This document shows positions 17,801-26,634 of a stretch of 64,000 bases of DNA, piece by piece. The stretch is from the NCBI GenBank assembly GCA_910588975.1, contig CAJUSE010000001.1, positions 1-64,000 on the forward strand, given 5' to 3'. The position numbers were made by a program, and so were the translations under genes. This stretch comes from an uncultured Oscillospiraceae bacterium. Its GTDB lineage: Bacteria > Bacillota > Clostridia > Oscillospirales > Oscillospiraceae. Each line of letters starts with the position of its first letter. The first letter of the stretch is position 1. The notes under the pieces were generated by a model. The model was not told where the DNA came from. It made no database searches and worked only from the letters and a program-made list of their open reading frames with translations.

Positions 17801-20800
17801 AGCCCCTGGCCCGGCGGGTGGAGATCCTGGAAAAGGCCATGGATCTATCCCCACTCTACGACAGGGATAGAGGACTGTTTCGCATTGGCTTTGACCCGGA
17901 TAAGGGGAGCTACACTTCGGGTTGGTATGACCTGATGGCCAGCGAGGCAAGGCTCACCAGCTATGTGGCAGTGGCGCTGGGTGAGGTGGAACCCCGCCAT
18001 TGGCGGCGGCTTGGCCGGGGACTGGTGGGGGAGAACAACTACTGTGGCATGGCCTCCTGGACCGGGACCATGTTTGAATATTTCATGCCCCAGCTGCTGT
18101 TGCCCTGCGAGCCGGGGAGCCTGATGTACGAGTCACTTGCCTACTGCATCTATGCCCAGAAGCGGCGGGGTGCCCAGACAAGGACCCCTTGGGGGATCTC
18201 TGAGTCAGGTTTTTACGCCTTTGACCCCGCTATGGCCTATCAGTATAAGGCTCACGGTGTTCAAGCCCTGGGGCTTCGCCGGGATCTGGACCGGGAGACC
18301 GTAGTGGCACCTTATGCCTCCTTTTTGGCCCTTCTGCTTGCGCCTGACAGCGCCGGGCGTAACCTGCGAAGGCTTCGGGATATGGGATTAGAGGGCCGAT
18401 ATGGCCTTTATGAAGCCGTGGATTTCACTCCCGGAAGAGTGCCGGCAGGAGAGGAATGGGCCGTTGTATGTTCTGTCATGGCCCATCACCAGGGGATGAG
18501 CTTGGTGGCCATCGACAACGCTCTGCAGCACAACATCATGCAGGAGAGATTTTTTCGGAACCGCTCCATAGCGGCGTTTCGGGAGCTGCTGCAGGAAAAG
18601 GTCCCCGTAGGCGAGCCCATTATGAAGGTCGTTCGGCACGAGGAACAGGAAATTCCCCGGCTCTTCCGCCAACAGGAGCAATATTACAGGGAGGGCTCCG
18701 GCTGTGATCTGGCCCGACCCGCTTGCCATTTGCTTTCCAATGGTCTTGTGTCTGCGCTATGTACGGATACCGGGGCTGTCCGTCTTGTTGATGACCGTGG
18801 AGAAAGCCCTGTCCGCACTCATCTGCAGGAAAACTATGCCCCAGCTGGGGTCAGCTTCTTCTATCGGGATGGAGAGGGGCGACTCCATAGCTTGACCCAT
18901 GCTCCCTTGGGGGCGAAAGGAGATTGGAGCTGGTTTTTTTCCGGCAGTGAAGCCCACTGGAAATGCCATGGCACCAGCTTTAATGCCGAGGTCAGCCTGC
19001 ACCTTCCCAAAGGGGAGCGAGGCGCTTTGTGGAGTGTAGAGTGGACAGGAGACGGAAAGGGAGAGCTGGTCTGTTATCTGGAGCCCATGCTTGCCCGCCA
19101 GGCGGACTACTTTGCCCATCCCGCTTACTCAAAACTGTCTCTTGTGAGTAAAACCTGTAACCATGGGGTCACATTTACCCGCCGCCCCAAATCAGGGGAG
19201 AGACAGGCAACTCTGGCCCTGCTGTGGGACCGGCCAGCCAGCGGTTTTACTACAAGCAGAGAGACCGCTTTGGGCCGAGGGGGCCTGCGACGAATGAAAC
19301 AGGCACTGGAGCAACCCAGTGATGGCTTTACAGGAGCAGTGGTAGACCCCTGTTTGCTGGTGCGTTTCCCTATAGAAAAGAAGGGTGCTGTCCGACTCCA
19401 CTTGGTGCTGGGCTTTGATGAAGGTGAAGCAGAAGCACTTCACGGGGCAAGGAGTGCGATAGGCTGCGGCGGGCAGGTCACTGGGCGGATGGAGGGACTG
19501 CTTCGTGCATTGCAGCTCTCCGCCCAACAGGCCAGGCTGGCGATGGAGTTGCTCTCCGCCCTGCTCTTTTCTGCCCGGGAGCAAGAAAAACACACCCAGT
19601 CCGACCTGTGGGCCTACGGGGTATCTGGAGATTTACCAATGGCATTGGTGCTGCCAGAAAATAAGGAAAAAGAGCGTGATCTTTTCCCTCTGAAGGCCCA
19701 CGGGCTTTTAAGTCAATGTGGCTTTCCCTTTGACCTGATCCTTCTCTTGCAGGACGGCGGAGACTATCACCAGCCCCAGAGAATACAAGCTATGGAGCAG
19801 ATCAAAGCCCTGCACATGGAGGGGCAGCTGGGAAAAAAGGGGGGCATCCATCTCATAGAGCTGCCCAATGAGGGTGGTATGGCACTTTGGGAGAGCTGGT
19901 GTGCCGTAATTCTGGACGGAAACGGGCAGTGGAACGACCGCCGCAGGCAACCTATCCAGCCACCGTCCCTTCCCTGTATTCTTTCAAAAGCTCCCGTTTT
20001 ATGGGAGCAAGATGCGAAGGGCCATATCACGTTGCACTTATCGGGAAATTTGCCTTCTGTTGGCTGGAGCCACTTTCTGGTCAACAAAGGGTTTGGCTTT
20101 TGTGTTGATGAGACTGGTTGCGGTCACCTGTGGCAGGGCAACCCTCGGGAGAGCGCTCTCACCAGATGGGACAACGACCCCTTGGCCATCGGGGGACCAG
20201 AGTGGTTTTTACTCACTTTTGCCGGTGAGACCCACAGCCTTTTTGCAGATGGAGATGGCCTTCCCACCGATGTGACCTATGCCTATAGCTGGGCCAGGTG
20301 GGAAAAGCAGTGGCTGGCAGGCAAGGTGGTCACCACAATCTTCACCCCTTGGGGCAGGGCAGAGCGAGTGTTGACAGTGCAGCTGCCAGCAGGCACGGGA
20401 GAGGTGCGGCATATCACACTGGGCCAGGGGGAGTGTTGTCACACATTTGCCAAAGAGCTGTGCCTTATCACCAACAACATGGGTACTCGGGCAACAGCGT
20501 TTCCCCATTTAGACAGGGAAACAGAAGCATTGGAAGAACAGTGGCGAAGCATGGTCATGCCCTTGACCATTGAGACACCGGACCCCATTCTTGACCGATA
20601 TTTCAACGGTTGGTGTCTCTATCAAGTCATTGCCTGCCGGATTCTGGGACGAACCTCACGCTATCAAAATGGCGGTGCCTACGGTTTCCGGGACCAACTG
20701 CAGGATACCCTTGCACTGCTGACTGTAGCCCCTGAATGGGCCAGAGAACAGGTCCTGCGTTGCTGTCGCCATCAGTTTACCCAGGGGGATGTACTCCATT

Positions 20801-22038
20801 GGTGGCATGAGGTGGAGGGTGAGCCTGACCGTGGAGTCCGCACCCGGATCAGCGACGATCTGTTATGGCTGCCCTATGCTTTGATCCGTTATGTAGAGAC
20901 GACCGGCGAGGAAGAAATTCTTGGGCAAGAGGAGCCCTATCTATGGGCAGAACCATTGGGAGAAAAGGAAATGGAACGATATTTTCTCCCTCAGACTGCC
21001 GAAGAAACAGGAAGTGTTTACGCCCACAGCTGCCGAGCCATTCGCTGTGCTCTGGACCGGGGTGTCGGCCCCCACGGACTATTGAAAATGGGAACAGGGG
21101 ACTGGAATGACGGAATGGATCAGGTCGGTCGGCAGGGCAGAGGGGAGAGCGTTTGGCTCACCTGGTTTGCCCTGTGGATCCTGGAGCATTTTGCCCCTCT
21201 TGCAGATAAGCAGAACGACCAGGATATGGCTGAGCTGTGCCGTATCTGGATGAAAGCGCTCCGACAGGCCGCTGAGGAGTCATGGGACGGGGAATGGTAT
21301 CTCCGGGGGTGGTATAATGACGGGTCTCCCTTGGGCAGTCACCGTTCAAACGCATGCCAAATCGACTCGATTGCCCAAAGTTGGGCTGCATTTGCCGGGG
21401 GAAACCGGGCCTTAGAGGGGCTAAAAGCGGCGTTTAACAAGCTTTTTGACCGGGAAAATGGGCTTATTCAGCTCTTTGATCCCCCCTTTGGGGACGGTTT
21501 GGAGCGGCCAGGCTATATTCGTGCCTATCCGCCTGGGGTCCGGGAAAATGGCGGCCAGTATACCCACGCCGGGACCTGGCTGGCTCTGGCATGCCTGGAG
21601 GAGGGCCTGACTGAGGAAGGCTATGCGCTTCTTCACGCCCTCCTTCCTGAGGGGCATCCACAGGAAATTTATAAGGCCGAGCCCTATGTACTCTCCGGGG
21701 ATGTTTACAGCGTACCGCCCCACACCGGACGAGGGGGTTGGAGCTGGTATACCGGCGCTGCCGGGTGGTATTATCAGGCGGTTGTCCAGGGGCTTTTAGG
21801 GCTAAAAATCAAGGAAGGTCGGCTGAACCTTTCGCCACAATTACCTCAGGCTTGGCCAGGCTGGTCAGCACTGTGGCGAGGGAGTGGATGGACATTGAAT
21901 ATCACTGTCACTCGTGGCCAAAAGGATGAAACTTTCCTGGATGGAATATCCGTAAAGGAAATTGACCTGTCAAACTTGAAAGGGGAACACCGCCTGTCTG
22001 TCACTATCAGAGAGAAAAATATAAGTGGAGAAGCATAG
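14893..22038 (+). CDS. Cyclic beta-1,2-glucan synthase-like protein (GT84 + GH94)
   Basis: A 2381-residue membrane protein related to NdvB/Cgs, which builds beta-1,2-glucan from UDP-glucose and trims and cyclises it. Predicted parts: membrane segment about residues 266-305; GT84 glycosyltransferase with a DxD (TLDSDTT, about 470) and a QxxRW-type RQHRW (about 616); further membrane helices about 663-825; a glucoamylase-like region (ESGFYAFDPAMAYQYKAHG, about 1100); two GH94-related C-terminal modules, the last with the catalytic-site motif GTGDWNDGMD (about 2067). All key motifs look intact. It is shorter than proteobacterial NdvB (about 2800 residues). I chose the ATG at 14893 because GAGGTGA precedes it; the frame stays open upstream only as antisense of glpK. 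Confidence 0.85.
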   Translation: MDLMQAGALVAQSVNITGTTTGKGLARQIGRSLQIIEGKWRQLDQLPRENTSPAVEWLLDNAYLARREGAAAQEELRRSKGLYRCRKGPYLQQVAASFADQSPRMDPGDLELYLDGVQHTRPLSERDLSLLLPALCGELCQRLAALCANAEVDWAGEILPRELEAIFSGLRSLASPELGQILNWASPVEQILVRDPAELYGRMDEATKYRYRQQVCRLAKKRGLSEAETAGRALELAQKGEGDQRHIGYYLFQCPLGSAKREPTGAAYVGAIIFPTLLLSLYLGFLLDHLALSLLLLLPVSDLCKNLVDFLAVRLFQPRPVHRLKLEKGIPLEGKTLCVIAGLLTGDDSGAQYAQMLERYRLANRDSGPNLRFGLLADLPDRSTPMGDREAQWVQSTQAALNALNEKYGGGFYLFFRRPVFQVRDEHYGGWERKRGALLELTRLLRGHETSLQVLAGEREDLSGTRFVITLDSDTTLNVGAAREMVGAMLHPLNRPKVDLERRVVVQGYGLLQPRIGVELSAANRSQFSRIFAGLGGIDPYGGACSDVYHDLFDRGSYTGKGIFDVESFSLCLDGRFPQGRILSHDLLEGAYLHAGLLGDVELTDGYPHRLSAYFARQHRWVRGDWQLLPWLGRYVTNEMGERVKTPIAPLDKWKIFDNLRRSLSPVATLLSLLLGMCLSAPVFGVAAALAIVAAWSNLLLTGADLAFRGAVGLRRRYHATVIAGFGGMLLQTIIQLIFLPYQAWISASAILTALWRSFVSHKKMLEWVTAADAERKNGGLRSDLSRQWPAAAIGLFALFFSRFPTGTAAGMIWAISPLFSWALSRPIQTEGGAREDDRPFLLHQATLIWDYFRDWLGPEDHWLPPDNVQLKPWLGPARRTSPTNIGMALLSCVAAVDLKLTSVPEATSRIAHMVDVLEGLEKWKGHLYNWYDTADCTPLHPRYISTVDSGNLKGCLITLREALIEWGEEPLARRVEILEKAMDLSPLYDRDRGLFRIGFDPDKGSYTSGWYDLMASEARLTSYVAVALGEVEPRHWRRLGRGLVGENNYCGMASWTGTMFEYFMPQLLLPCEPGSLMYESLAYCIYAQKRRGAQTRTPWGISESGFYAFDPAMAYQYKAHGVQALGLRRDLDRETVVAPYASFLALLLAPDSAGRNLRRLRDMGLEGRYGLYEAVDFTPGRVPAGEEWAVVCSVMAHHQGMSLVAIDNALQHNIMQERFFRNRSIAAFRELLQEKVPVGEPIMKVVRHEEQEIPRLFRQQEQYYREGSGCDLARPACHLLSNGLVSALCTDTGAVRLVDDRGESPVRTHLQENYAPAGVSFFYRDGEGRLHSLTHAPLGAKGDWSWFFSGSEAHWKCHGTSFNAEVSLHLPKGERGALWSVEWTGDGKGELVCYLEPMLARQADYFAHPAYSKLSLVSKTCNHGVTFTRRPKSGERQATLALLWDRPASGFTTSRETALGRGGLRRMKQALEQPSDGFTGAVVDPCLLVRFPIEKKGAVRLHLVLGFDEGEAEALHGARSAIGCGGQVTGRMEGLLRALQLSAQQARLAMELLSALLFSAREQEKHTQSDLWAYGVSGDLPMALVLPENKEKERDLFPLKAHGLLSQCGFPFDLILLLQDGGDYHQPQRIQAMEQIKALHMEGQLGKKGGIHLIELPNEGGMALWESWCAVILDGNGQWNDRRRQPIQPPSLPCILSKAPVLWEQDAKGHITLHLSGNLPSVGWSHFLVNKGFGFCVDETGCGHLWQGNPRESALTRWDNDPLAIGGPEWFLLTFAGETHSLFADGDGLPTDVTYAYSWARWEKQWLAGKVVTTIFTPWGRAERVLTVQLPAGTGEVRHITLGQGECCHTFAKELCLITNNMGTRATAFPHLDRETEALEEQWRSMVMPLTIETPDPILDRYFNGWCLYQVIACRILGRTSRYQNGGAYGFRDQLQDTLALLTVAPEWAREQVLRCCRHQFTQGDVLHWWHEVEGEPDRGVRTRISDDLLWLPYALIRYVETTGEEEILGQEEPYLWAEPLGEKEMERYFLPQTAEETGSVYAHSCRAIRCALDRGVGPHGLLKMGTGDWNDGMDQVGRQGRGESVWLTWFALWILEHFAPLADKQNDQDMAELCRIWMKALRQAAEESWDGEWYLRGWYNDGSPLGSHRSNACQIDSIAQSWAAFAGGNRALEGLKAAFNKLFDRENGLIQLFDPPFGDGLERPGYIRAYPPGVRENGGQYTHAGTWLALACLEEGLTEEGYALLHALLPEGHPQEIYKAEPYVLSGDVYSVPPHTGRGGWSWYTGAAGWYYQAVVQGLLGLKIKEGRLNLSPQLPQAWPGWSALWRGSGWTLNITVTRGQKDETFLDGISVKEIDLSNLKGEHRLSVTIREKNISGEA

Positions 22039-22169
22039 TTTTTCTCGCAAATAGGAAAAAAGTGTTGTATAATGTCCGAGGATACTTTGTGTAACCGCCT
22101 TTCCTCTCACCATTGGTGGAGGGTGGTACGTTACACGTTATATGCTTCAAAAGAAAGGAGGGTGACTCC

Positions 22170-23450
22170 ATGTCCACCCTGACCCGAACTGAACTGTTGC
22201 CAGGTGTGTTTTTGACTGCCATCCACACCGGGAAATTCAAGTCCTCCATGTTTTCTATGACCCTGCTCACCCCTCTGCGAGCCCAGCGTGCGGCCACCGA
22301 GGCCCTGATTCCTTTTCTGCTTCTTCGGGGCAGTGAGGCCCACCCGGATATGCAGTCCATTTCGACCCAGTTGGATCAGCTCTACGGCGGTTCGGTAAGC
22401 CCTGTGGTGCGAAAAAAAGGAGAAGTTCACTGCCTTGGTTTGTTGGGCAGCTTTTTGGACGATTCCTACACCCTGGACGGCAATGGGATCCTGGAGCAGG
22501 CGGTTCAGTTCGTGGGGGAGCTGCTGCTGCAGCCCTATACTGAAAACGGAGTTTTTTCCGAGGCCTACACCCGGCAGGAAAAGGGAAATCTGGCTGACCG
22601 TATTCGCTCAGAGATCAATGAAAAGCGGCTCTACGCCACCCAGCGGGTGGTGGAGGAGATGTGCAAAGATGAGCCCTATGGGGTCAGCACATTGGGCCGG
22701 GAGGCCGATGTGGATGCCATCACTCCACAATCGACCTGGGAATGCTACCGGGATCTGCTCAGCCACGGCAGATTGGAACTCTATTACTGTGGTTCCGCCC
22801 CTGCCCAGAAGGTAAAAGATATCTTTTTGAATACTTTACAGGAGCTTCCCAGGGAGGGCGGCTATGATCTGCCCCGGCCCCTCATCCTGCCTCAGGCCGA
22901 GACCGTTCGCCGGGTAGAGGAGCATTTGGATGTGATGCAGGGCAAGCTGGCTATGGGACTGCGCACCGGTGGTATCACTGCCAGTAGTCCGGACTATCCC
23001 GCACTTATGCTGTGTAATGCCATTTTTGGCGGCACCACCACATCAAAGCTCTTTCTCCATGTGCGGGAAAAGCTCTCTCTGTGCTATTATGCTGACTCCG
23101 GACTGCATAAGTTCAAGGGATTGATGCTCATCTCCTCCGGCGTGGAGTTTGAGCAACGCCAGCGGGCAGAGGATGAGATCATGGCTCAGCTGGAGAGCTG
23201 CCGCCGGGGTGAGATCGAGCCTTGGGAGATGGACGGAGCCCGGCGCTCTACCATCAGTGCCTTGCGTACTGTGCTGGACAATCAGGGCCGCCAGGAGGAC
23301 TGGTGGCTGGGTCAGGCTGTCGCAGGGCTGGACCAGGGGCCTGAAACACTGGCCCAGGCCCTGGAGACCGTGGATGTAGCCCAGGTGGTCCAGACAGCCC
23401 AGGCATTGTGCCTTGATACAGTGTATTTTCTCAGCGGAAGGGAGGGGTGA
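22170..23450 (+). CDS. M16-family peptidase-like protein, YfmF type (no zinc motif)
   Basis: A 426-residue pitrilysin-fold protein. The HxxEH zinc motif is absent where it should be (LIPFLLLRGSEAHPDM), so this is probably the non-catalytic partner of the next gene, as in other M16B pairs. In Bacillus the homologues YfmF/YfmH are linked to 5-aminopentanol modification of EF-P; transferring that role here is inference. AAAGGAGGGTGA precedes the chosen ATG, which trims 19 residues from the longest frame. The gene ends two bases before the next start. Confidence 0.82.
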   Translation: MSTLTRTELLPGVFLTAIHTGKFKSSMFSMTLLTPLRAQRAATEALIPFLLLRGSEAHPDMQSISTQLDQLYGGSVSPVVRKKGEVHCLGLLGSFLDDSYTLDGNGILEQAVQFVGELLLQPYTENGVFSEAYTRQEKGNLADRIRSEINEKRLYATQRVVEEMCKDEPYGVSTLGREADVDAITPQSTWECYRDLLSHGRLELYYCGSAPAQKVKDIFLNTLQELPREGGYDLPRPLILPQAETVRRVEEHLDVMQGKLAMGLRTGGITASSPDYPALMLCNAIFGGTTTSKLFLHVREKLSLCYYADSGLHKFKGLMLISSGVEFEQRQRAEDEIMAQLESCRRGEIEPWEMDGARRSTISALRTVLDNQGRQEDWWLGQAVAGLDQGPETLAQALETVDVAQVVQTAQALCLDTVYFLSGREG

Positions 23451-23452
23451 GC

Positions 23453-24733
23453 ATGGAGAAAAGAGAGTATTCACGTATTGGAGAGACCATTTTTCACACT
23501 GTGCTCCCCAATGGCCTGCATATCTATGTTGACCCCAAACCGGGTTTCCAAAAAAGCTATGCCTTTTTTGCCACCAACTACGGTGGCATGGATACCCGCT
23601 TTTTCCTGGATGGCGTCTGGCAGGATACTCCGGCCGGCGTGGCCCATTATCTGGAGCACAAGACCTTCGATACTGCTGAGGGCAATGCGCTTCAGCTCAT
23701 GGCGGCCAATGGAGCCTCGCCCAACGCATTTACTTCCACCTCCATGACTGCTTACTATTTTGAGAGTACGGAAAAGTTCGAGGAGAACCTAAAGACCTTA
23801 CTTTCATTTGTCTCTGTGCCCTATTACACCCAGGAGAGCGTAGATAAGGAGCAGGGCATCATCGGGCAGGAAATTCGCATGAGTGATGATGAGCCCGACT
23901 ATCGGGTTTTTTATGGGATGCTGGAGGGACTTTTTGCCCATAGCCCCGTCAAAGGAGACGTAGGTGGGACGGTGGAGTCCATCTCCCACATTACGGCCCA
24001 TACCCTGAACCTTTGCCATCGGGCCTTCTATGCCCCGGGAAATATGGTACTGTGTGTGGTTGGCGACGTGGACCCGGAGCAGGTCGCCGGCATTGCCCAG
24101 GAGATCCTGCCCAAAACAAGTCATCTGCCAGTAGAGCGGGACTATGGCCCCGCCGAGCCTGACCAGGTGGCCATGGAAAATTGGGAGCTGCACATGGAGG
24201 TCTCCACCCCCATATTTCAGCTTGGTTTCAAGTGTCCGCCTCCTCAAAAGGGGAGGGAATGGCTGCGTTGGGCTTTGGTGGGCGATTTGGCTCTGGAGGC
24301 TTTGCTGGGTACTTCCAGCCCACTCTACAACAAACTCTACGCTCAAGGGCTGGTAAATGACAACTATGCCTATGGCTGTGAGGCCTACTCGGGGGCAGCC
24401 TTCCTCAGCGTTGGCGGAGAGAGCCGAGACCCAGCCGCTTTGCGGCAGGCCATTCTGGAGGAGGCCCAGCGAATTGGGCAGGAAGGTGTGGATAAAGAGC
24501 TGTTCCAGCGACTTAAGCTGGCGGCCTACGGCGGCCTTGTTCGAGGGCTCAATTCCTTTGAAAATATCTGCATCGAACTGGCGACCTCCCATTTCCAGGG
24601 CCACGACTATCTGGAATTCCCCCAGGTTTTTAGCGAGATCGAACAGGCCGATATTGAAGATTGTATCCGCCAAATAGTACAGCCAGGGCGAAATACACTG
24701 GCTGTCATCTGGCCGAAAGGAGAGAGAGCATGA
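23453..24733 (+). CDS. M16-family zinc metallopeptidase, YfmH type
   Basis: A 426-residue pitrilysin-family protein with the inverted zinc motif HYLEH (residues 65-69) and the downstream acidic residues expected of M16B enzymes, so it should be the catalytic half of a heterodimer with the preceding gene. The start at 23453 follows GGGAGGGGTGA. Its stop overlaps the lgt start (ATGA), placing it in one operon with lgt. The substrate is not known from the sequence. A role in EF-P maturation is suggested only by homology to YfmH. Confidence 0.87.
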   Translation: MEKREYSRIGETIFHTVLPNGLHIYVDPKPGFQKSYAFFATNYGGMDTRFFLDGVWQDTPAGVAHYLEHKTFDTAEGNALQLMAANGASPNAFTSTSMTAYYFESTEKFEENLKTLLSFVSVPYYTQESVDKEQGIIGQEIRMSDDEPDYRVFYGMLEGLFAHSPVKGDVGGTVESISHITAHTLNLCHRAFYAPGNMVLCVVGDVDPEQVAGIAQEILPKTSHLPVERDYGPAEPDQVAMENWELHMEVSTPIFQLGFKCPPPQKGREWLRWALVGDLALEALLGTSSPLYNKLYAQGLVNDNYAYGCEAYSGAAFLSVGGESRDPAALRQAILEEAQRIGQEGVDKELFQRLKLAAYGGLVRGLNSFENICIELATSHFQGHDYLEFPQVFSEIEQADIEDCIRQIVQPGRNTLAVIWPKGERA

Positions 24734-25656
24734 ATATTGTGAGCTTCCCCGGCTTTGGCATGGCCTTTCATGTAAAGGAAATTGCCTTCCGGGTATTTGG
24801 CTGGCCCATTCACTGGTATGGGGTCATCATTGCCCTGGCTTTTTTGATCGGCGTACTGTTCTGCACCCACCGAGCCCCTCGATACGGCATTGAGGAGGAC
24901 GACATCATGGATTTGCTGCTCTATGCTGTCCCTCTGTGCATCGTAGGGGCCCGGCTCTACTATGTGATTTTCTATCTGGATCTTTATCGCAATTCGGACG
25001 GCAGCCTTAATTTTGCCCGGATGATTCGAATTTGGGATGGGGGAGGGGCCATTTATGGCTCCATCCTCATGGCCATTTTGGTGCTGTTCCTGTTTTGTCG
25101 ACACAGGCACATCAGCTTCTGGGCCTTTGCCGATCTGGGCTCCTTCGGGGTGCTTATTGGGCAGATCATGGGTCGATGGGGCAACTTTGTCAATGTAGAG
25201 GCCTACGGAGGCCCCACCGATCTGCCCTGGCGCATGGGTATCTATGACACGGTGGACGGCGTTTATCAGTATATGGAGGTCCATCCCACTTTCCTTTATG
25301 AGTCGCTATGGAACCTGGCCGGTTTTCTGCTGCTGGCCCTTTTGGTGGAGCGGATCCGCAAATTTGACGGAGAGATCTTTTTGGGCTATATGGCCTGGTA
25401 CGGCTTGGGCCGCAGCTGGATCGAGGGCCTGCGCACCGATAGTCTCTACTTTTTCTCCACTGGCCTGCGGGTCAGTCAGGTGTTGGCCATTGGCATTTTC
25501 TTAGTAGCCGGAACCGCCCTGGTCGTTCGGTTGGTACGCCCCCAGGACCCCAGGAGGTTGTGGGTCAACCAGCGTCGAGCTAAAAAGCGGAGTCAGGCCA
25601 TTGAACAGGCTGGAGCAAAGGAAGAAAATGACGATCTCTTTGATCCCGATGTTTGA
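24730..25656 (+). CDS. lgt: Prolipoprotein diacylglyceryl transferase
   Basis: Attaches diacylglycerol from phosphatidylglycerol to the lipobox cysteine of prolipoproteins, in the plasma membrane. It has 308 residues with seven hydrophobic segments. The signature GRWGNFVNVEAYGGPTDLP (about residues 152-170) includes the conserved Arg-Asn, and the HPTFLYES motif (about 188) and GLGRSWIEGLRTDSL are also present. The start is fixed by ATGA overlap with the M16 peptidase gene. The Lys/Arg-rich C-terminal tail is longer than in some homologues. Confidence 0.96.
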   Translation: MNIVSFPGFGMAFHVKEIAFRVFGWPIHWYGVIIALAFLIGVLFCTHRAPRYGIEEDDIMDLLLYAVPLCIVGARLYYVIFYLDLYRNSDGSLNFARMIRIWDGGGAIYGSILMAILVLFLFCRHRHISFWAFADLGSFGVLIGQIMGRWGNFVNVEAYGGPTDLPWRMGIYDTVDGVYQYMEVHPTFLYESLWNLAGFLLLALLVERIRKFDGEIFLGYMAWYGLGRSWIEGLRTDSLYFFSTGLRVSQVLAIGIFLVAGTALVVRLVRPQDPRRLWVNQRRAKKRSQAIEQAGAKEENDDLFDPDV

Positions 25657-25681
25657 CCTTTTCCATATTTTGTGCTAAAAT
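25653..25681 (+). promoter_or_regulatory. Predicted SigA promoter of nrdR
   Basis: TTGACC (25653-25658), a 17-base spacer and TAAAAT (25676-25681) lie 37 bases before the nrdR start and overlap the lgt stop. This suggests nrdR has its own transcript. Confidence 0.65.
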
Positions 25682-25717
25682 ACTTTGGACAAGATATATA
25701 CATAGGAGCGTGTCATT

Positions 25718-26173
25718 ATGAAATGTCCTTTTTGTGGCTATTTGGATAGCAAGGTCGTAGACTCCCGTCCCGCCGAAGACGGCACCAGTATTCGCCGCCG
25801 CCGGGAGTGTTTGGAGTGTCACAAGCGATTTACCACCTTTGAGATCATGGAAAGCCTGCCTGTGGTGGTCATCAAGCGGGATGGCAGCCGCCAGAGCTTT
25901 GACCGCAGCAAGTTGCTCAACGGTATGATCCGGGCCTGTGAAAAGCGGCCGGTTACCTTCAGCACTTTGGAGAAGATCGCCGAGGAAATCGAGCAGACCC
26001 TGCAAAACGATATGGACAGGGAGGTTCCCTCCACCCGTATTGGAGAGATGGTCATGGATCGGCTCAAGGGCATTGATGAGGTGGCCTATGTCCGGTTTGC
26101 CTCGGTCTATCGCCAGTTCAAGGACATCAGCACCTTCATGGCAGAGCTGAGCAAACTGCTGGAGGAGAAATGA
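25718..26173 (+). CDS. nrdR: Ribonucleotide reductase regulator NrdR
   Basis: Repressor of ribonucleotide reductase genes that senses ATP/dATP. It is 151 residues, with an N-terminal zinc ribbon (CPFC and CLEC, about residues 3-34, with the [19 protein letters not shown] core) and a C-terminal ATP-cone domain beginning [15 protein letters not shown]. Length and order are canonical. Its target genes are outside the window. A promoter overlaps the end of lgt and a terminator follows. Confidence 0.97.
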   Translation: MKCPFCGYLDSKVVDSRPAEDGTSIRRRRECLECHKRFTTFEIMESLPVVVIKRDGSRQSFDRSKLLNGMIRACEKRPVTFSTLEKIAEEIEQTLQNDMDREVPSTRIGEMVMDRLKGIDEVAYVRFASVYRQFKDISTFMAELSKLLEEK

Positions 26174-26179
26174 GGAACA

Positions 26180-26207
26180 GTCCCCCGCCTGAAATCAGGC
26201 GGGGGAC
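26180..26207 (+). terminator. Terminator after nrdR
   Basis: A perfect 13-base GC-rich inverted repeat (26180-26192 and 26195-26207) with a very short loop and a weak T-rich tail (TTCTTTGC). It also lies between convergent genes. Confidence 0.8.
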
Positions 26208-26253
26208 TTCTTTGCTCAACGACAAAAGGGAAGTGGCAAGCGTCACGTTTCCT

Positions 26254-26634
26254 TTATAAAATATTCTCTATGGTGAACTGCTCCGCTTCAGCCAACAGCT
26301 CCAGCTTGGCGATCAGGTGGGCATTGGCTGCTGAATATTCACCGCCCTCCTGACATTGGATGAATTCAGCCACTTCCCGAAAGCCGGTATAAACTTCGTC
26401 AGTATCGCTGTGGCGCAGGGTGATATGAAGATAGCACCGCTGTTCTTCCCAGCGTTCCCGGGCGGTTTGGGTCAGCTGGGCCGCCCGGTCCCAATTGCCC
26501 TGCTCGGCTTGGGTCTCTGACTCCTCCAGTGTGGTTGTTAGCTCACGGACAAAGTGTTCCATATAAAAGCTGTGGGCCAACGTACCGCCGAACAGAATCC
26601 CCAAAATGCAAAGGGCTACCCATACCCGCTTCAT
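26254..26634 (-). CDS. DUF4363 family protein
   Basis: A 126-residue protein with an N-terminal membrane anchor (about residues 5-22) and a helical, charged external part, matching DUF4363. Members are usually encoded beside a DUF421 gene, as here, where the start overlaps the DUF421 stop (ATGA). The function is unknown. Confidence 0.75.
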   Translation of the reverse strand: MKRVWVALCILGILFGGTLAHSFYMEHFVRELTTTLEESETQAEQGNWDRAAQLTQTARERWEEQRCYLHITLRHSDTDEVYTGFREVAEFIQCQEGGEYSAANAHLIAKLELLAEAEQFTIENIL

